Shown here: positions 12,351-21,841 of the stretch, one piece after another
Position numbering within the stretch: position 1 is the first letter of the stretch
How the letters are laid out: each line of letters starts with the position of its first letter
NCBI GenBank assembly: GCA_013368325.1
Contig: JAACJK010000168.1
Span: 372,001 to 436,000 of the forward strand
Length of the DNA stretch: 64,000 bases
From: Ephemerocybe angulata
Taxonomy: Eukaryota; Basidiomycota; Agaricomycetes; Agaricales; Psathyrellaceae
Reading direction: 5' to 3'
Position numbers and translations under genes: made by a program
The notes under the pieces: model-generated
What the model was told of the DNA's origin: nothing
Databases searched by the model: none
Seen by the model: only the letters and a program-made list of their open reading frames with translations

Positions 12351-13039
12351 CTAACTATGAGGCTGAAGAGAAGAGGACGCGCTGATATAGCCGCTTGGAC
12401 TGCAGCTGATATGAAATTGATTAGATTAGATCTTGGTGATGGGATCATTGTCGTGCTGGCTGGCCCCAGCGACACAGCGCTTTTTGCTCTACCCTCACCC
12501 CTCGAATCCTCGATGATATCGCGACGTTCTGGCGGAGCGACACTTGTCGAACCTTCAGTCTATCTGTAAATGGGGATGAATCTGTAGGCTGTGTCAGGGC
12601 TTCCGATCCTTCGAAACGATACCAACACGAAAGCATATTGCGGACGCTGGGAAACGCCAACGAAGTGCTGGAGATGGTTGTCCTGCGATGTGGAGTTGGG
12701 GTGTAATTAGGTGAGTCAAATACCATATTACCGCCTTCTAACATATCCAGGTCTCGGAGATGAGCTTAGCGTTGGTGCATCAAGGACCTCCCCGATCTCC
12801 TGGCGGTACGTCTCCACACGAGCTCTGCCCTTTCTGTGCCCACACTTGCGTCGATCCACCGCCCCCGTACCGCCGAAACCCTCACTACGCCACCCGAACG
12901 GTGTCACCCTGTTCCAATCACTAGACGCTCTCGCTCCCATTGCCCCGCTATGGTCGCAGGGCGTCCGCCTCCACATGGGGGCTTTCCATGGCGACACCCA
13001 GCAAAACGACCTCCGTGAGTGCAATATCTAGGCCCTATG

Positions 13040-14660
13040 CGTGATCTGGCCACTCCGTTTAACCCTCTATGCTCGTTACGTTCTCTCGGCTGGCTTCGCT
13101 CGCTTCGTCCACGCCAACTCGGTCTCAAACACGGAACATCCGGGACTCACACCCGCCAGCCTCAGAGGTTTGGTCACTTCGACGTCCCGTTCAATGAATG
13201 AGGTTCACGCTTCTGTGCCTTGGGAGCCCCGTTGTGGAAGCCCCCAATGGCCCCATCCACGTCTTGCGTACTTATCGCCTGTCATTCTCGTTTCACACCC
13301 ACCCCTTCGGTGTGTTCACTCGCCACTTCGGCGACCTGTTCATACACGACTGCTCGTGCCCGGTCCTCATCGCGATCAAGGCGCGCTTATGCGACTTGCT
13401 CTTGCCCATTGAGTTCCAGCGTCGCTTCGCGTAATATTGCCTTCTAGTTATCGAACATGCGAACGCGCATGTTCCGAAATGCCCACCTTGCCTATCTATA
13501 CCCCTGTCACTTTCGATCTGAGGACTTCGCATGCTGCTCTCTTCCCCCCGCTTTTTGGCTCCCCCGGCCACATCCCGGCTCCTCATGCCATTGGCGCCGT
13601 ATTTGTACCAGAATCCAGCGAAGCGCACAGTTCGTGTGGGTGAGGTATGCATTCGTTGTGCTACGCCTGCTGGTGTGGTCATGATTCACATGGTAGGGAT
13701 GAGTTGCAGGAGTGCGGGGCGGGTAGCGCCGCGATGCTCTGGTTGTAGTGTGCTATGCGCGTGGGTCGCATGCGTAATTTCCCCCTTGCTAACTGCAAGT
13801 CCTTACTCATTGTGCCGGTAACAACTACGAGTCGAGCATCCCGTACTTACTTGTCACTCTGGCGGCGGCTCCATATGGGTGCTCACCCGACCACGAGGCG
13901 ATCGCGATCTTCTCGTCTCCCGGTCGTACCTTCCACATAGCCTCCCATTTCGATGTTCACCACCGCACCGCCGAAGGACTCCTGGCGTTTAGCTGTTCCC
14001 GAACCCCTCGATCCCGGGCACCTCGCTCTGACTCTGTGAGTAGCATCACTTGGAGCCTGAAGAAGGCTTGCGCTGGTGCGATTTCACTCTGTGCATGACT
14101 TTGTCAGTGGTGGGCCACTCTGTCCAACGCTCAAAGTATCCGTTCCCTCGGCCTCGCTCGCTCTGTCGAGTTCAGCTCAGTCTCAACGCGGTATGCGAGC
14201 ATGACCCTCTCATATGGCCCCGTCCACGTCCTGCGTCCTTCAAATCACCTATCATTTTCGGTTGTCGCTCGCTCTCCTGCATTCAGCACTTCGAGGTGCT
14301 GGCACTTTGGATCATGGTTCGATGCCCCAGTGTTCGGGCCAGTGCCGCTTCGCGATCGAGGCGCACGCATTCGACTGTCCGCTTCTTGCGGTCTGCTCAT
14401 TGAGTTCTAGCTTCGATTGAGATAGGATTGATTGCCTTCGGTGCATAAACTATTTGTGCGAGCCTGTGTCACTTTCGGTCTGATGTTCTCCCTTTTCTAT
14501 TGGGCCCCAGAGATTGTTTGGGTCGGTGGTGAGCAGGATCCTGGATATCGGTGGTGAGCAGGCATGTGGGGGGTTCAGAGGGTAACGCGGCGATGTTGTG
14601 ATTGTGAAACGTGCGATGCTCGTGGGTCGTGTGTATAACGAACTGAGCCAAGGGTGTGTA
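13040..14660. repeat. Diverged direct duplication of about 0.7 kb
   Basis: Segment 13,040-13,800 is repeated at about 14,100-14,660. Matches include ggccactc at 13,049 and 14,113, atggccccatccacgtc against atggccccgtccacgtc (13,240 and 14,216), and gcgatgctctggttg against gcgatgttgtgattg (13,730 and 14,592). Differences are many and include several C/T changes. Both copies have open frames that end just after cattgagttc, but no known domain. This looks like a decayed tandem repeat unit or two copies of an old element. Confidence 0.6.
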
Positions 14661-14865
14661 AGTGCACGGATCTCCTGGTTGCTTTCTAGCAATTGTTTGG
14701 TCTTCGAACCGAACCGCACCCTGTCTATGCCTGGCGTGAGAGAGCATGGGTGCGTTTAGTGGAGACTGTTTGTAAGTGGGAGACGATGAATTGGAGTGGA
14801 ACGCTTGGGGGTGCTGACGGACATTGGGTACACTGGTGGCTTTCGAACATCGCACCACGTTTCAC

Positions 14866-15621
14866 GTCAGAGTGAGGAAACACGACTACAACTCCGGCTC
14901 ATATTCATCCCGTCGAGCCTATACTACTACATCAGTACAGAATAGAGACACAAACAAATGCGATGGTTTTATAGTTTATGAAGGCGAAGAAGAGAAAAGG
15001 CGTCAGAAGTGCCGACGGTGTGCTTTCCGATGGTGGTTCTGGGGTGGGCGTCAGCTATACTTGGACAATCCCGAAAAGTCGAGAGACGTACCAGCTGATT
15101 GCCAGTGCCGAATACAGGCTTAGGCGGAAGAAACAATAATCGACCTAGTTCCAGGGGTGAAGCAAAACCCATTATCAAGCCTAGTGCCACAGCTCGCCAG
15201 CTCATTGCACGACCCATTGCAGTTCGCCCTATCACAGAACCCGACGTTGTGAGTGGCGCTGAGACAGTTGGTGTCGGGAGTGTTAAGGCACGCCGCGCCG
15301 CCGTCGTACACGGTGCAGGGCCCACCGCAGACATTGTTGGTGCGGTTGCTGCAGTACACGACCCTGGTGTTCTGGGGAGCGCGCTTTGCGAGGGGGTTGG
15401 TGGGGGCGACGCCGATGTAGGTGATCTCGGCGTCGGTGGTGGCGAGCCAGTTCTCGATCTCCTCGTACGAGACTATCCCGGCAGGGAACTATGTCGCATA
15501 GTGGTCAGCACGGTGATGGTCAATGAAGGAAATATAGGCGTACAGGAGCAGGGCTAGCCTTGCTGGGGAGAGCAAAGGCGGTTGCGACAGAGAAGAGAAG
15601 AGTGGAGAATTTGAATTGCAT
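14866..15621 (-). repeat. Left arm of an inverted gene duplication
   Basis: This arm matches 17,443-18,191 in inverted orientation. It covers the coding region of a small secreted protein and about 250 bp of 3' flank. The matching stops around the start codon: the two promoters are unlike each other apart from a TATA box. Confidence 0.85.
15120..15621 (-). CDS. Small Cys-rich secreted protein (copy 1), Kex2-processed
   Basis: Two exons, 15544-15621 and 15120-15488, with a 55-nt intron, encode 148 residues. Residues 1 to about 22 form a signal peptide (start MQFKFSTLLFSVATAFA). A pro-region follows, ending in Lys-Arg within NPLAKRAPQ near residue 62, a Kex2-type site. The predicted mature part of about 86 residues has ten cysteines in pattern positions such as VVYCSNRTNNVCGGPC and ends SIIVSSA. 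The C-terminal 79 residues are identical to copy 2. Two NxT/NxS sequons occur. It resembles effector-like small secreted proteins of basidiomycetes, with no known activity that I can assign. Start chosen because it gives the signal peptide and lies 37 nt below a TATA box. Confidence 0.85.
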
Positions 15622-15657
15622 GTTTGTGCTGATGAGAATTGGAGGACCTACTGGCTA

Positions 15658-15666
15658 CTTTTATAC
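15658..15666 (-). promoter_or_regulatory. TATA box of secreted-protein copy 1
   Basis: The minus strand reads GTATAAAAG, 37-45 nt upstream of the start codon at 15621. Confidence 0.6.
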
Positions 15667-17390
15667 GTTCTGCTATCCGCAGCAAACGCGAGCACTTTAC
15701 AGAATACACGCTGACAATACAATAATCGAGAATGAGGAATAAAATCTTGTGTTTGTCGATGGCTTCATCCTCCGGAGAAGACGCAGTGGGGCCAAAGGTA
15801 TAACGTATCTTCTGAATCCATATTGATTCACAGTTTGACAAAGTCCCAAGTCACATATACATATGGGTCTACGCGGGGCAAGTTTTTTAGAGTTCAACAC
15901 ACCTTGAAGCCCCGCAGTCGACCTTCTCCTGCGGCGGTGAACTAGCAATTTGTCACCTAGGCTCCCGATCCCCCTGTCTAGTTTACATCCTTGCCAGGTC
16001 CCAGGTATAGTCATTCACTCTTTTTGCACACTAGAAATTATACGAGTCCTCTAAAGCACGACGCGCTCTGTAGAAAAGTGTGAATCGGTCGATCCACCAC
16101 ATCAAAGGCCACTGAATAGATTCCGCCTAGAGAGCTTCCTAGGCGCCTAAATGAACGCCGGTATGTGGGACTTTGTACGGCAACTCTGTGATTCCTCTAC
16201 TAATTGCGGGAGAAGAGAGGATTAGGAATTTGAATGTGTCATGGCCCCATGCAGGAACAACGTGAACACGGACGGAGCCTGGAGGCAACGGGTTCTCCGG
16301 ACTGATTATGCCAAGCCTAAATTCCGTTCCCCTCGACCTCGTCGCGGTGTAACATACCCGCACTTTTACTTCATATGGCACATGTTGCGCAGGCTTTTTT
16401 TATGGTCCTGTGCGCTCCGTAAACTTATTGTACTCTGAATCACGGTTGACTGCACCATTTTAAGCTTGAAAGCCCCGTCTTCTCTGGACTGGGCCAACAA
16501 TACGGGTAGTACATGCGTGTTTCTTGCGTACTACCCAATTTACCGTGGCCACACCCACTTCCGTCTTGCCGGCCTGATCTCGATTTTTTCCGGCCTTCAA
16601 ATGGGGTCGTCGCAGGATCTCAAGGCATAGCTCAGAGGTGATCAGTTGGTTAAGTGCAATAAGAAATGGTGTCGCAGGTGTTCAAACCTTGTTTGAGGCG
16701 GGCCAGATTTATTCGCAGGACAGTTAGTGGAATGGCTTATTGTTTCTACTGGTGCCATTTGAGACTCTCGCTATGAGAATGGAAGCTGCATGATAGCCAA
16801 ACAAGTGAGCTTGAGTCGGACTTCACGCTCACAGCCAGAGTGGAGTAAAATTATATTTATCTACCCTAAGGCAGATGTGAGTAAGCTAAAAGCCTGCGCT
16901 TCTACGCAGGGGCTTCACGGTGGCATAAAATAAGGTTTTACTTTGCCGCCTGTAGCAGATTTTACGGGATTAGTTACAAGAAACAGCATGCGTACAAGAG
17001 TCTTTAAACGTTACCAGGAGTCAGGAGGTACTGATACGGGATTAAAAATGCTCGTATTTGAGGTTATGGGCCCTGGCTGGATCGCGTGTACAAGCCCAAG
17101 CAATTCTATAGTTTGCAATACCGCTACCGCAAGCCCTTGTCTAAATCAGTGACACTGTTCGATACAAGCGGAGATGGTTAACTTACTATGAATCTATGCG
17201 TATGCTAGATTCCAGACCTGCCGTTAGTTATTTCCCCTGGACGATGGAGATAGAGTGCAGAATCGTCACATATACTTGGTCGATACCTAATGAGTCGAGA
17301 ATATTCAGAGAAGTATTGGTTTTTGTCTTCAATATTCATAAAATACTTGATGTTTACCGCAATGTATGTCTGTGTGTATGCCCAGCACAA
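15667..17390. other. Spacer between the inverted duplicates, no gene seen
   Basis: No open frame here has recognisable features. At 16,503-16,535 there is a hairpin-like element: GGGTAGTAC and GTACTACCC frame a 15-nt centre. At about 16,622-16,705 there is a weak tRNA-like stretch (tagctcag, ttggttaag, then gtgttcaaacc) that does not fold cleanly. Confidence 0.4.
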
Positions 17391-17392
17391 AC

Positions 17393-17400
17393 ATATAAAG
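17393..17400 (+). promoter_or_regulatory. TATA box of secreted-protein copy 2
   Basis: ATATAAAG, 43-50 nt upstream of the start codon at 17443. The surrounding promoter sequence is unlike that of copy 1. Confidence 0.6.
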
Positions 17401-17442
17401 AGGGCTCGCTCAGTGCTAGTAGTCCTCAGCAAATTATTCAAC

Positions 17443-17938
17443 ATGCAATTTTCTACTCTTATCTTCTCTGTCGCCACCGCCTTTGCTCTCCTCAGCAAGG
17501 CCAGCCCCGCTCCCGTACGCCTATATTTCCTTCATTGACCATCACCGTGCTGACCACTATGCGACATAGTTCCCTGCCGGGATAGTCTCGTACGAGGAGA
17601 TCGAGAACTGGCTCGCCACTACCGACGCCGAGATCACCTACATAGGTGCCACCCCCACCAACCCCCTTAACAAGCGCGCCCCCCAGAACACCAGGGTAGT
17701 GTACTGCAGCAACCGCACCAACAACGTCTGCGGTGGGCCCTGCACCGTGTACGACGGCGGCGCGGCGTGCCTCAACACTCCCGACACCAACTGTCTCAGC
17801 GCCACTCACAACGTCGGGTTCTGTGATAGGGCAAACTGCAATGGGTCGTGCAATGAGCTGGCGAGCTGTGGGACTAGGCTTGATAATGGGTTCTGCTTTA
17901 CCCCTGGAACTAGGTCGATCATTGTTTCTTCCGCCTAA
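17443..17938 (+). CDS. Small Cys-rich secreted protein (copy 2), Kex2-processed
   Basis: Exons 17443-17514 and 17570-17938 flank a 55-nt intron that is identical base for base to that of copy 1. The product has 146 residues: a signal peptide starting MQFSTLIFSVATAFALLSKA, a pro-region ending in NPLNKRAPQ (Kex2-type Lys-Arg), and a mature Cys-rich part with ten cysteines. The signal region is two codons shorter than in copy 1. Between the copies the pro-region differs at a few residues, while the last 79 residues are identical despite several synonymous base differences. This points to purifying selection on the mature peptide, with recent duplication or gene conversion. Function unknown; a secreted effector or cell-wall protein is possible. 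Confidence 0.85.
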
Positions 17939-18191
17939 GCACATTCGGCACTGGCAATCAGCTGGTACGTCCTTTGACCTTTCGGTATTGTCCCAAGAAT
18001 CCCAAGTATAGCTGACGCCCACCCTAGAACCCCCGCCGGCCTTCTGATGTCTTTTCTATTTTCTTCTTCATAAAGTATAAAACCATCGCATTTGTTTCGT
18101 GTCTCTATTCTGTACGGATGTAGTAGTGTAGGCTCGATGGGATGAATATGAGCCGGGGTTGGGGTTGTGTTTCCTTCGTCTGACGTGGGGC
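17443..18191 (+). repeat. Right arm of the inverted gene duplication
   Basis: Reverse-complement match of 14,866-15,621. The two arms are separated by about 1.8 kb of unrelated DNA. Similarity continues past the stop codon through a stretch reading tataaaaccatcgcatttgt in both copies. Confidence 0.85.
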
Positions 18192-18407
18192 GTAATGTGC
18201 CTATGGCCTGGCACCAGGCATAGACGAAGTGAGCAGATGAACCGCGTTCCCGAGAAGCCCGGGGGAAGGTGCGCGATGGATTGAGGAGAGTACTGCAACC
18301 CGATCCTGATCATGAATAGCCCTCAAGTCGAGTCCATCGGCTCGTCTGATTTCTTGGACATGAAGGTGCCCAGGTTTAATGACATGGTGAAGCTCTATCT
18401 CAATACA

Positions 18408-18978
18408 TCAGGTATAACAAAACTTCTTCCACTCCACCTTCGCTGGGTATATACAGAATGTCGTACTCTCAGTCTCCGGTCCCTCCACCTGGTTCAGCTT
18501 CTTCTTCAGATCAACCTCCTTGCCATCGAGGAGGAGCTTGAACGGCCCCTTCTTGCGGTCCAACCCAAGACGACCAGTGAAGTACTCCACGACCTCGGTA
18601 AGCGGTGCTGTCCTCCTAAACTGCCCCTGGTCCCTTTTGGGGCGGATCTTCCCCGCCTCTGCTCCGTATATCACGGCGACCATTATGCTGGTGGTATCCC
18701 GTGCCTCCAGCTCGTTGGTGCTTTCGATGGCCCGCCTGTGGGCAGTAACAGCCTCTTCAAGGAAAGCACGGAGGGATGGCTGGAATGGGACGGAGACAGC
18801 CTCGCCACGGACGCTGAGGTCGTCAACGAGGGAACGTCCGTCGACTTCGTTGTAGTCCTGAAGCGTTTGCCTCGTTAGGGAGTTTTCAGAGCGGGTGGGT
18901 CGGTGGACTCACGACGAAGGCCGTTGCGGTGCTGATGCATAGGAGAAGGCCCAAAATTGGGGCGAAAGCGAACTTCAT
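18408..18978 (-). CDS. Secreted protein with signal peptide, family not recognised
   Basis: Exons 18913-18978 and 18408-18857 join in phase across a 55-nt intron (gtgagt...cttcag) and encode 171 residues. Residues 1-21 are a strong signal peptide (MKFAFAPILGLLLCISTATA). The N-terminal half of the mature part is predicted helical and acidic (EVDGRSLVDDL, then LRAFLEEAVTAHRRAIE). The C-terminal half has a pattern of a helix followed by strands around VVEYFTGRLGLDRKKGPFKL and LLDGKEVDLKKKL, loosely like a ubiquitin-type beta-grasp fold, and ends in CIYPAKVEWKKFCYT. The fold idea is a guess. A TATA-like box lies 73-82 nt upstream. Confidence 0.75.
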
Positions 18979-19050
18979 GCTCTTCTTTCTAGATGAGGCT
19001 TTGGGGTGCTGGTGTGTGTGGTTCTGGTCCTGGAGCCTTTGTGAGACGTC

Positions 19051-19060
19051 CCCTTATACG
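19051..19060 (-). promoter_or_regulatory. TATA-like box of the secreted-protein gene at 18.4-19.0 kb
   Basis: The minus strand reads CGTATAAGGG, 73-82 nt upstream of the start codon at 18978. Confidence 0.45.
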
Positions 19061-19640
19061 TTCGTGAGTTCCCAGAACAACATCTAAGTCAAAGCCATTT
19101 GGGGCGTGTTATGATCTAGACGAGTGCTGCGCTTCTGGTGGATTTGTCCTGGTCGCTTAATCAGAGGCCGCCGGTGGGGCGAATAAATTTACAGGGAGGG
19201 CAGCTATATTTGTAACCTCAGTTGCACCTCTGTTGTCACCACCAATGTATCTATTCTTTAGAGCTTCGCAGGGAGGTCCGTGGGTGCCAAGCCTAACTTG
19301 ATGGCTACTGCGGTTAGCAAGACCATGCAGTACGAAGCGCCATATCGTGTTTCATGCGTTGGATGCGCACCAAACTCTAGAGCTTGCACCCTCGCTTTGA
19401 TAGCTGATACACCCGAAGTGTGACCAATGATATAAGTCCCACGGTTCCGTCTCAGTACGAGCTGCGGAGGACAAAGTAAGGGCACATTGGTCACGTTTGG
19501 ACTCTTGAGGCTTAGAAATTGCGCGTATATTTAGTTGATTTGAATTACCTTCTTGTGTCGCGGGGCGTGGCCCTCGGCCCTCGAAGATATATTCAGAGTC
19601 GCCCAAGTCCCTATCGGTCATATTTCCCTCCCCTTAGACC

Positions 19641-21534
19641 ATGGCTTCCCCCCTTAAGACAACGCTCATTTTGTTTCTCTCATTTCTAACTTCTCTCACA
19701 CTCGCAAGGTCAAACTGCGTGGAGACCCTCCTACCCGTTAGCATCGCCGCTAATAACACAGAGATTAAGCTTGCTGCACCACGTAACCACCAGGAGCTCA
19801 CGGACCTAATCACCCGCATTTCGAGCCAAACTTGAGCCAAACGTCCAACGTTACGAGCGAGGTTCAAACTGGAAAAACGGTACTGAACAAGGCGACATAC
19901 AAGATTTGGACCCAGCTCTGCCTTCCTCCCAAGCTTGATGCAGCCAAGTCCGTCGAGCTTGCCATACACGGGTGAGTTTGCATGCTATCGTGTCACCGTT
20001 CTGGGGCCTACATCGGCGCTCCTTAAATCCAGCAATACTAAATCAACGATAAAGGTTCGGATTTGATCATTCGTACTGGAATTTCGGTGGTGCTGGCTCA
20101 ATGTATAACTACGTCGAAGCTGCCCTCCACGCCGGACATGCTATATTAATCTATGAGAGGCTTGGTACGTCTACACCGCCAACGTAAACTGGAGATGGCC
20201 TGACTCTGACAAATCCAACTTCAGGAACTGGGAAGTCTAACAAGCCCGACGGAATATCAAAGGTCCAGCTTGCAACACATATTGAGATTGCGGCGCAGCT
20301 TGTGAGGTACCTTCGCATTGGAAAGCCCGGGGGGAGCCAGTTTAATCGCGTTGTAGAAGTAGGGCACTCTTTCGGCAGGTAGGTCCGGCGCTCAAATCTG
20401 AGTCGACTCTTACGTTGATTACGTCGACCCGCCAGTGTCACTTTGTTCGGACTCGTTGGAAAGTACGGCAATGTGTTGGATGCGATGGTACTCACCGGCT
20501 TTGCCCCTCTTGGAGGTTTTGCGTTCAGCGCCTTTGCAGCTGTAGGATGGACCATTGCGTCTGCGGGAGACCCAAAGCGTTTTGGTCTGTTGTGCTTTCC
20601 TGAGGAATCTCAGAAGGCATTTTTGATGATTACCTCGATTTTTAGGCTCCTTATCTTCGTCATACATGATCTCTGAGGGCGTGTCGAACGACCAACGTTC
20701 TTTCTTCAGATACGGAAACTACTGACAGTGCGGAAATTATAGCCATTTGTCACGTCACAAAAGGTCAATGGCATGGCTAAGTCGAAAATGTCACGTCACA
20801 ATGAGGGGCGATGGCTAGGAGGGGGACCGGGATGTCACAGCATGGGCTCGCAAAAAATCAGTCATAATGGGCGCCCTGCCTGCTCAAAACTACAAGGATG
20901 CCTCGAATCTCGTTTGAAATATATATTGCAGACTGCCTGTTCGCATTTTAGGAGCAATATGCCCAGTAAATCGCACCCAAATACTTCCAGAATGGCTATC
21001 CCAGATGCCTTGTCACGCTCCTCCACGCTCAAATGGCTATCTCAAAACCAAATGGCTATGTCACATACCAGACCCCAATGGCTATAATTTCCGCACTGTC
21101 AGTATGAACCTGGTGGGAATGAAATCCATCTACTTTAGCCGTGCTCAAGTCGGCCTTCAAGGCGAGGGAGGCTTCTACTTTGGGTGAAGTCCTCTCGGCA
21201 GGCCGAGGCCCCGCACTGAACTACACAAACCCACTGTCAATTGTTACAGGTGAGAAAGACTAGTGAGTGCGCAGCAGTTCCACCCGATATCCACGAATAC
21301 GATGCTTAACGTTCTCCGACGCCCAGCGCAAACTGTGGTGGAAACTGTTACCAACAATTCAACGGAGTCAACCTGGTTGCGGCCTCCAAGTTCGTATTCC
21401 CCGCAGTCACCAATTTCGCGACGTACATTCCAGCTGAAACTGGGCATGGGAATAATCTGCATCTGAGCACGCCGGACGGCGGAAACGTCTGGGAAGATTC
21501 AGGATTGGATTCGGCAGCTTTAAATTATTAGGGG
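19641..21534 (+). pseudogene. Secreted alpha/beta hydrolase, broken by duplication and MITE
   Basis: The start at 19641 gives a signal peptide (MASPLKTTLILFLSFLTSLT). Later exons encode YKIWTQLC, HGFGFDHSYWNFGG, then the nucleophile elbow GHSFGS (Ser codon near 20,370), then GNVLDAMVLTGFAPLGG, and a last exon (about 21,328-21,534) with CGGNC, ETGHGNNLH (the likely catalytic His) and the stop. Introns near 19,970-20,054, 20,165-20,222 and 20,379-20,434 join in phase. Two lesions are visible. An 11-bp tandem duplication at 19823-19844 shifts the frame and makes a TGA at 19833. A 381-bp MITE lies at 20,722-21,102 inside a probable exon. The family is known from fungi as secreted or vacuolar-type AB hydrolases with unknown substrate. 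I consider it inactive. Confidence 0.75.
20722..21102. mobile_element. 381-bp MITE with 26-bp perfect TIRs and TA duplication
   Basis: Both ends begin CTGACAGTGCGGAAATTATA and match perfectly for 26 bp in inverted orientation. TA flanks each end (20720-20721 and 21103-21104). TA target duplication is typical of Tc1/mariner/pogo-type elements. The inside has no transposase and several copies of ATGGCTAT. Removing the element restores a continuous stretch across ggaaacta|tgaacc in the hydrolase gene. Confidence 0.9.
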
Positions 21535-21841
21535 CCTCATGATCAGAGTGGTACACCGTAGATTAGTAGTAGTACCACGCTCTATGCGCTGATGGTCATT
21601 TGCGACCTTCGAGTTTGAACATATTATAAACTGCTATGTCGCTCAATCTGAGCCCCTGTAAGTTATTTGATCCATCACTTCGTTGACTTCGATTCAGGAG
21701 CGACGTCTCCGGCAGCAGGCTGGGCGCGCACACTAGACCTCCATGGCAAAGCTAGAAGCATGGCACCGATGTAGCCCTTTCTAATTCAGAAGATATAGAT
21801 ACATGGAGGACCGCCTAGGGTTGCCGTATAAGTTTCAGTCT
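21535..21841. other. Convergent intergenic gap
   Basis: About 300 bp between the end of the broken hydrolase (+) and the end of DUF6533 gene B (-). No gene or terminator hairpin was recognised. Confidence 0.4.

Noticed and set aside
16622..16705. tRNA-like sequence (tagctcag, ttggttaag, gtgttcaaacc)
   Set aside because: A- and B-box-like motifs are present, but the D-arm would need a 10-base insertion and the T-stem has mismatches. No clean cloverleaf or anticodon could be drawn, so I do not call a tRNA or SINE.
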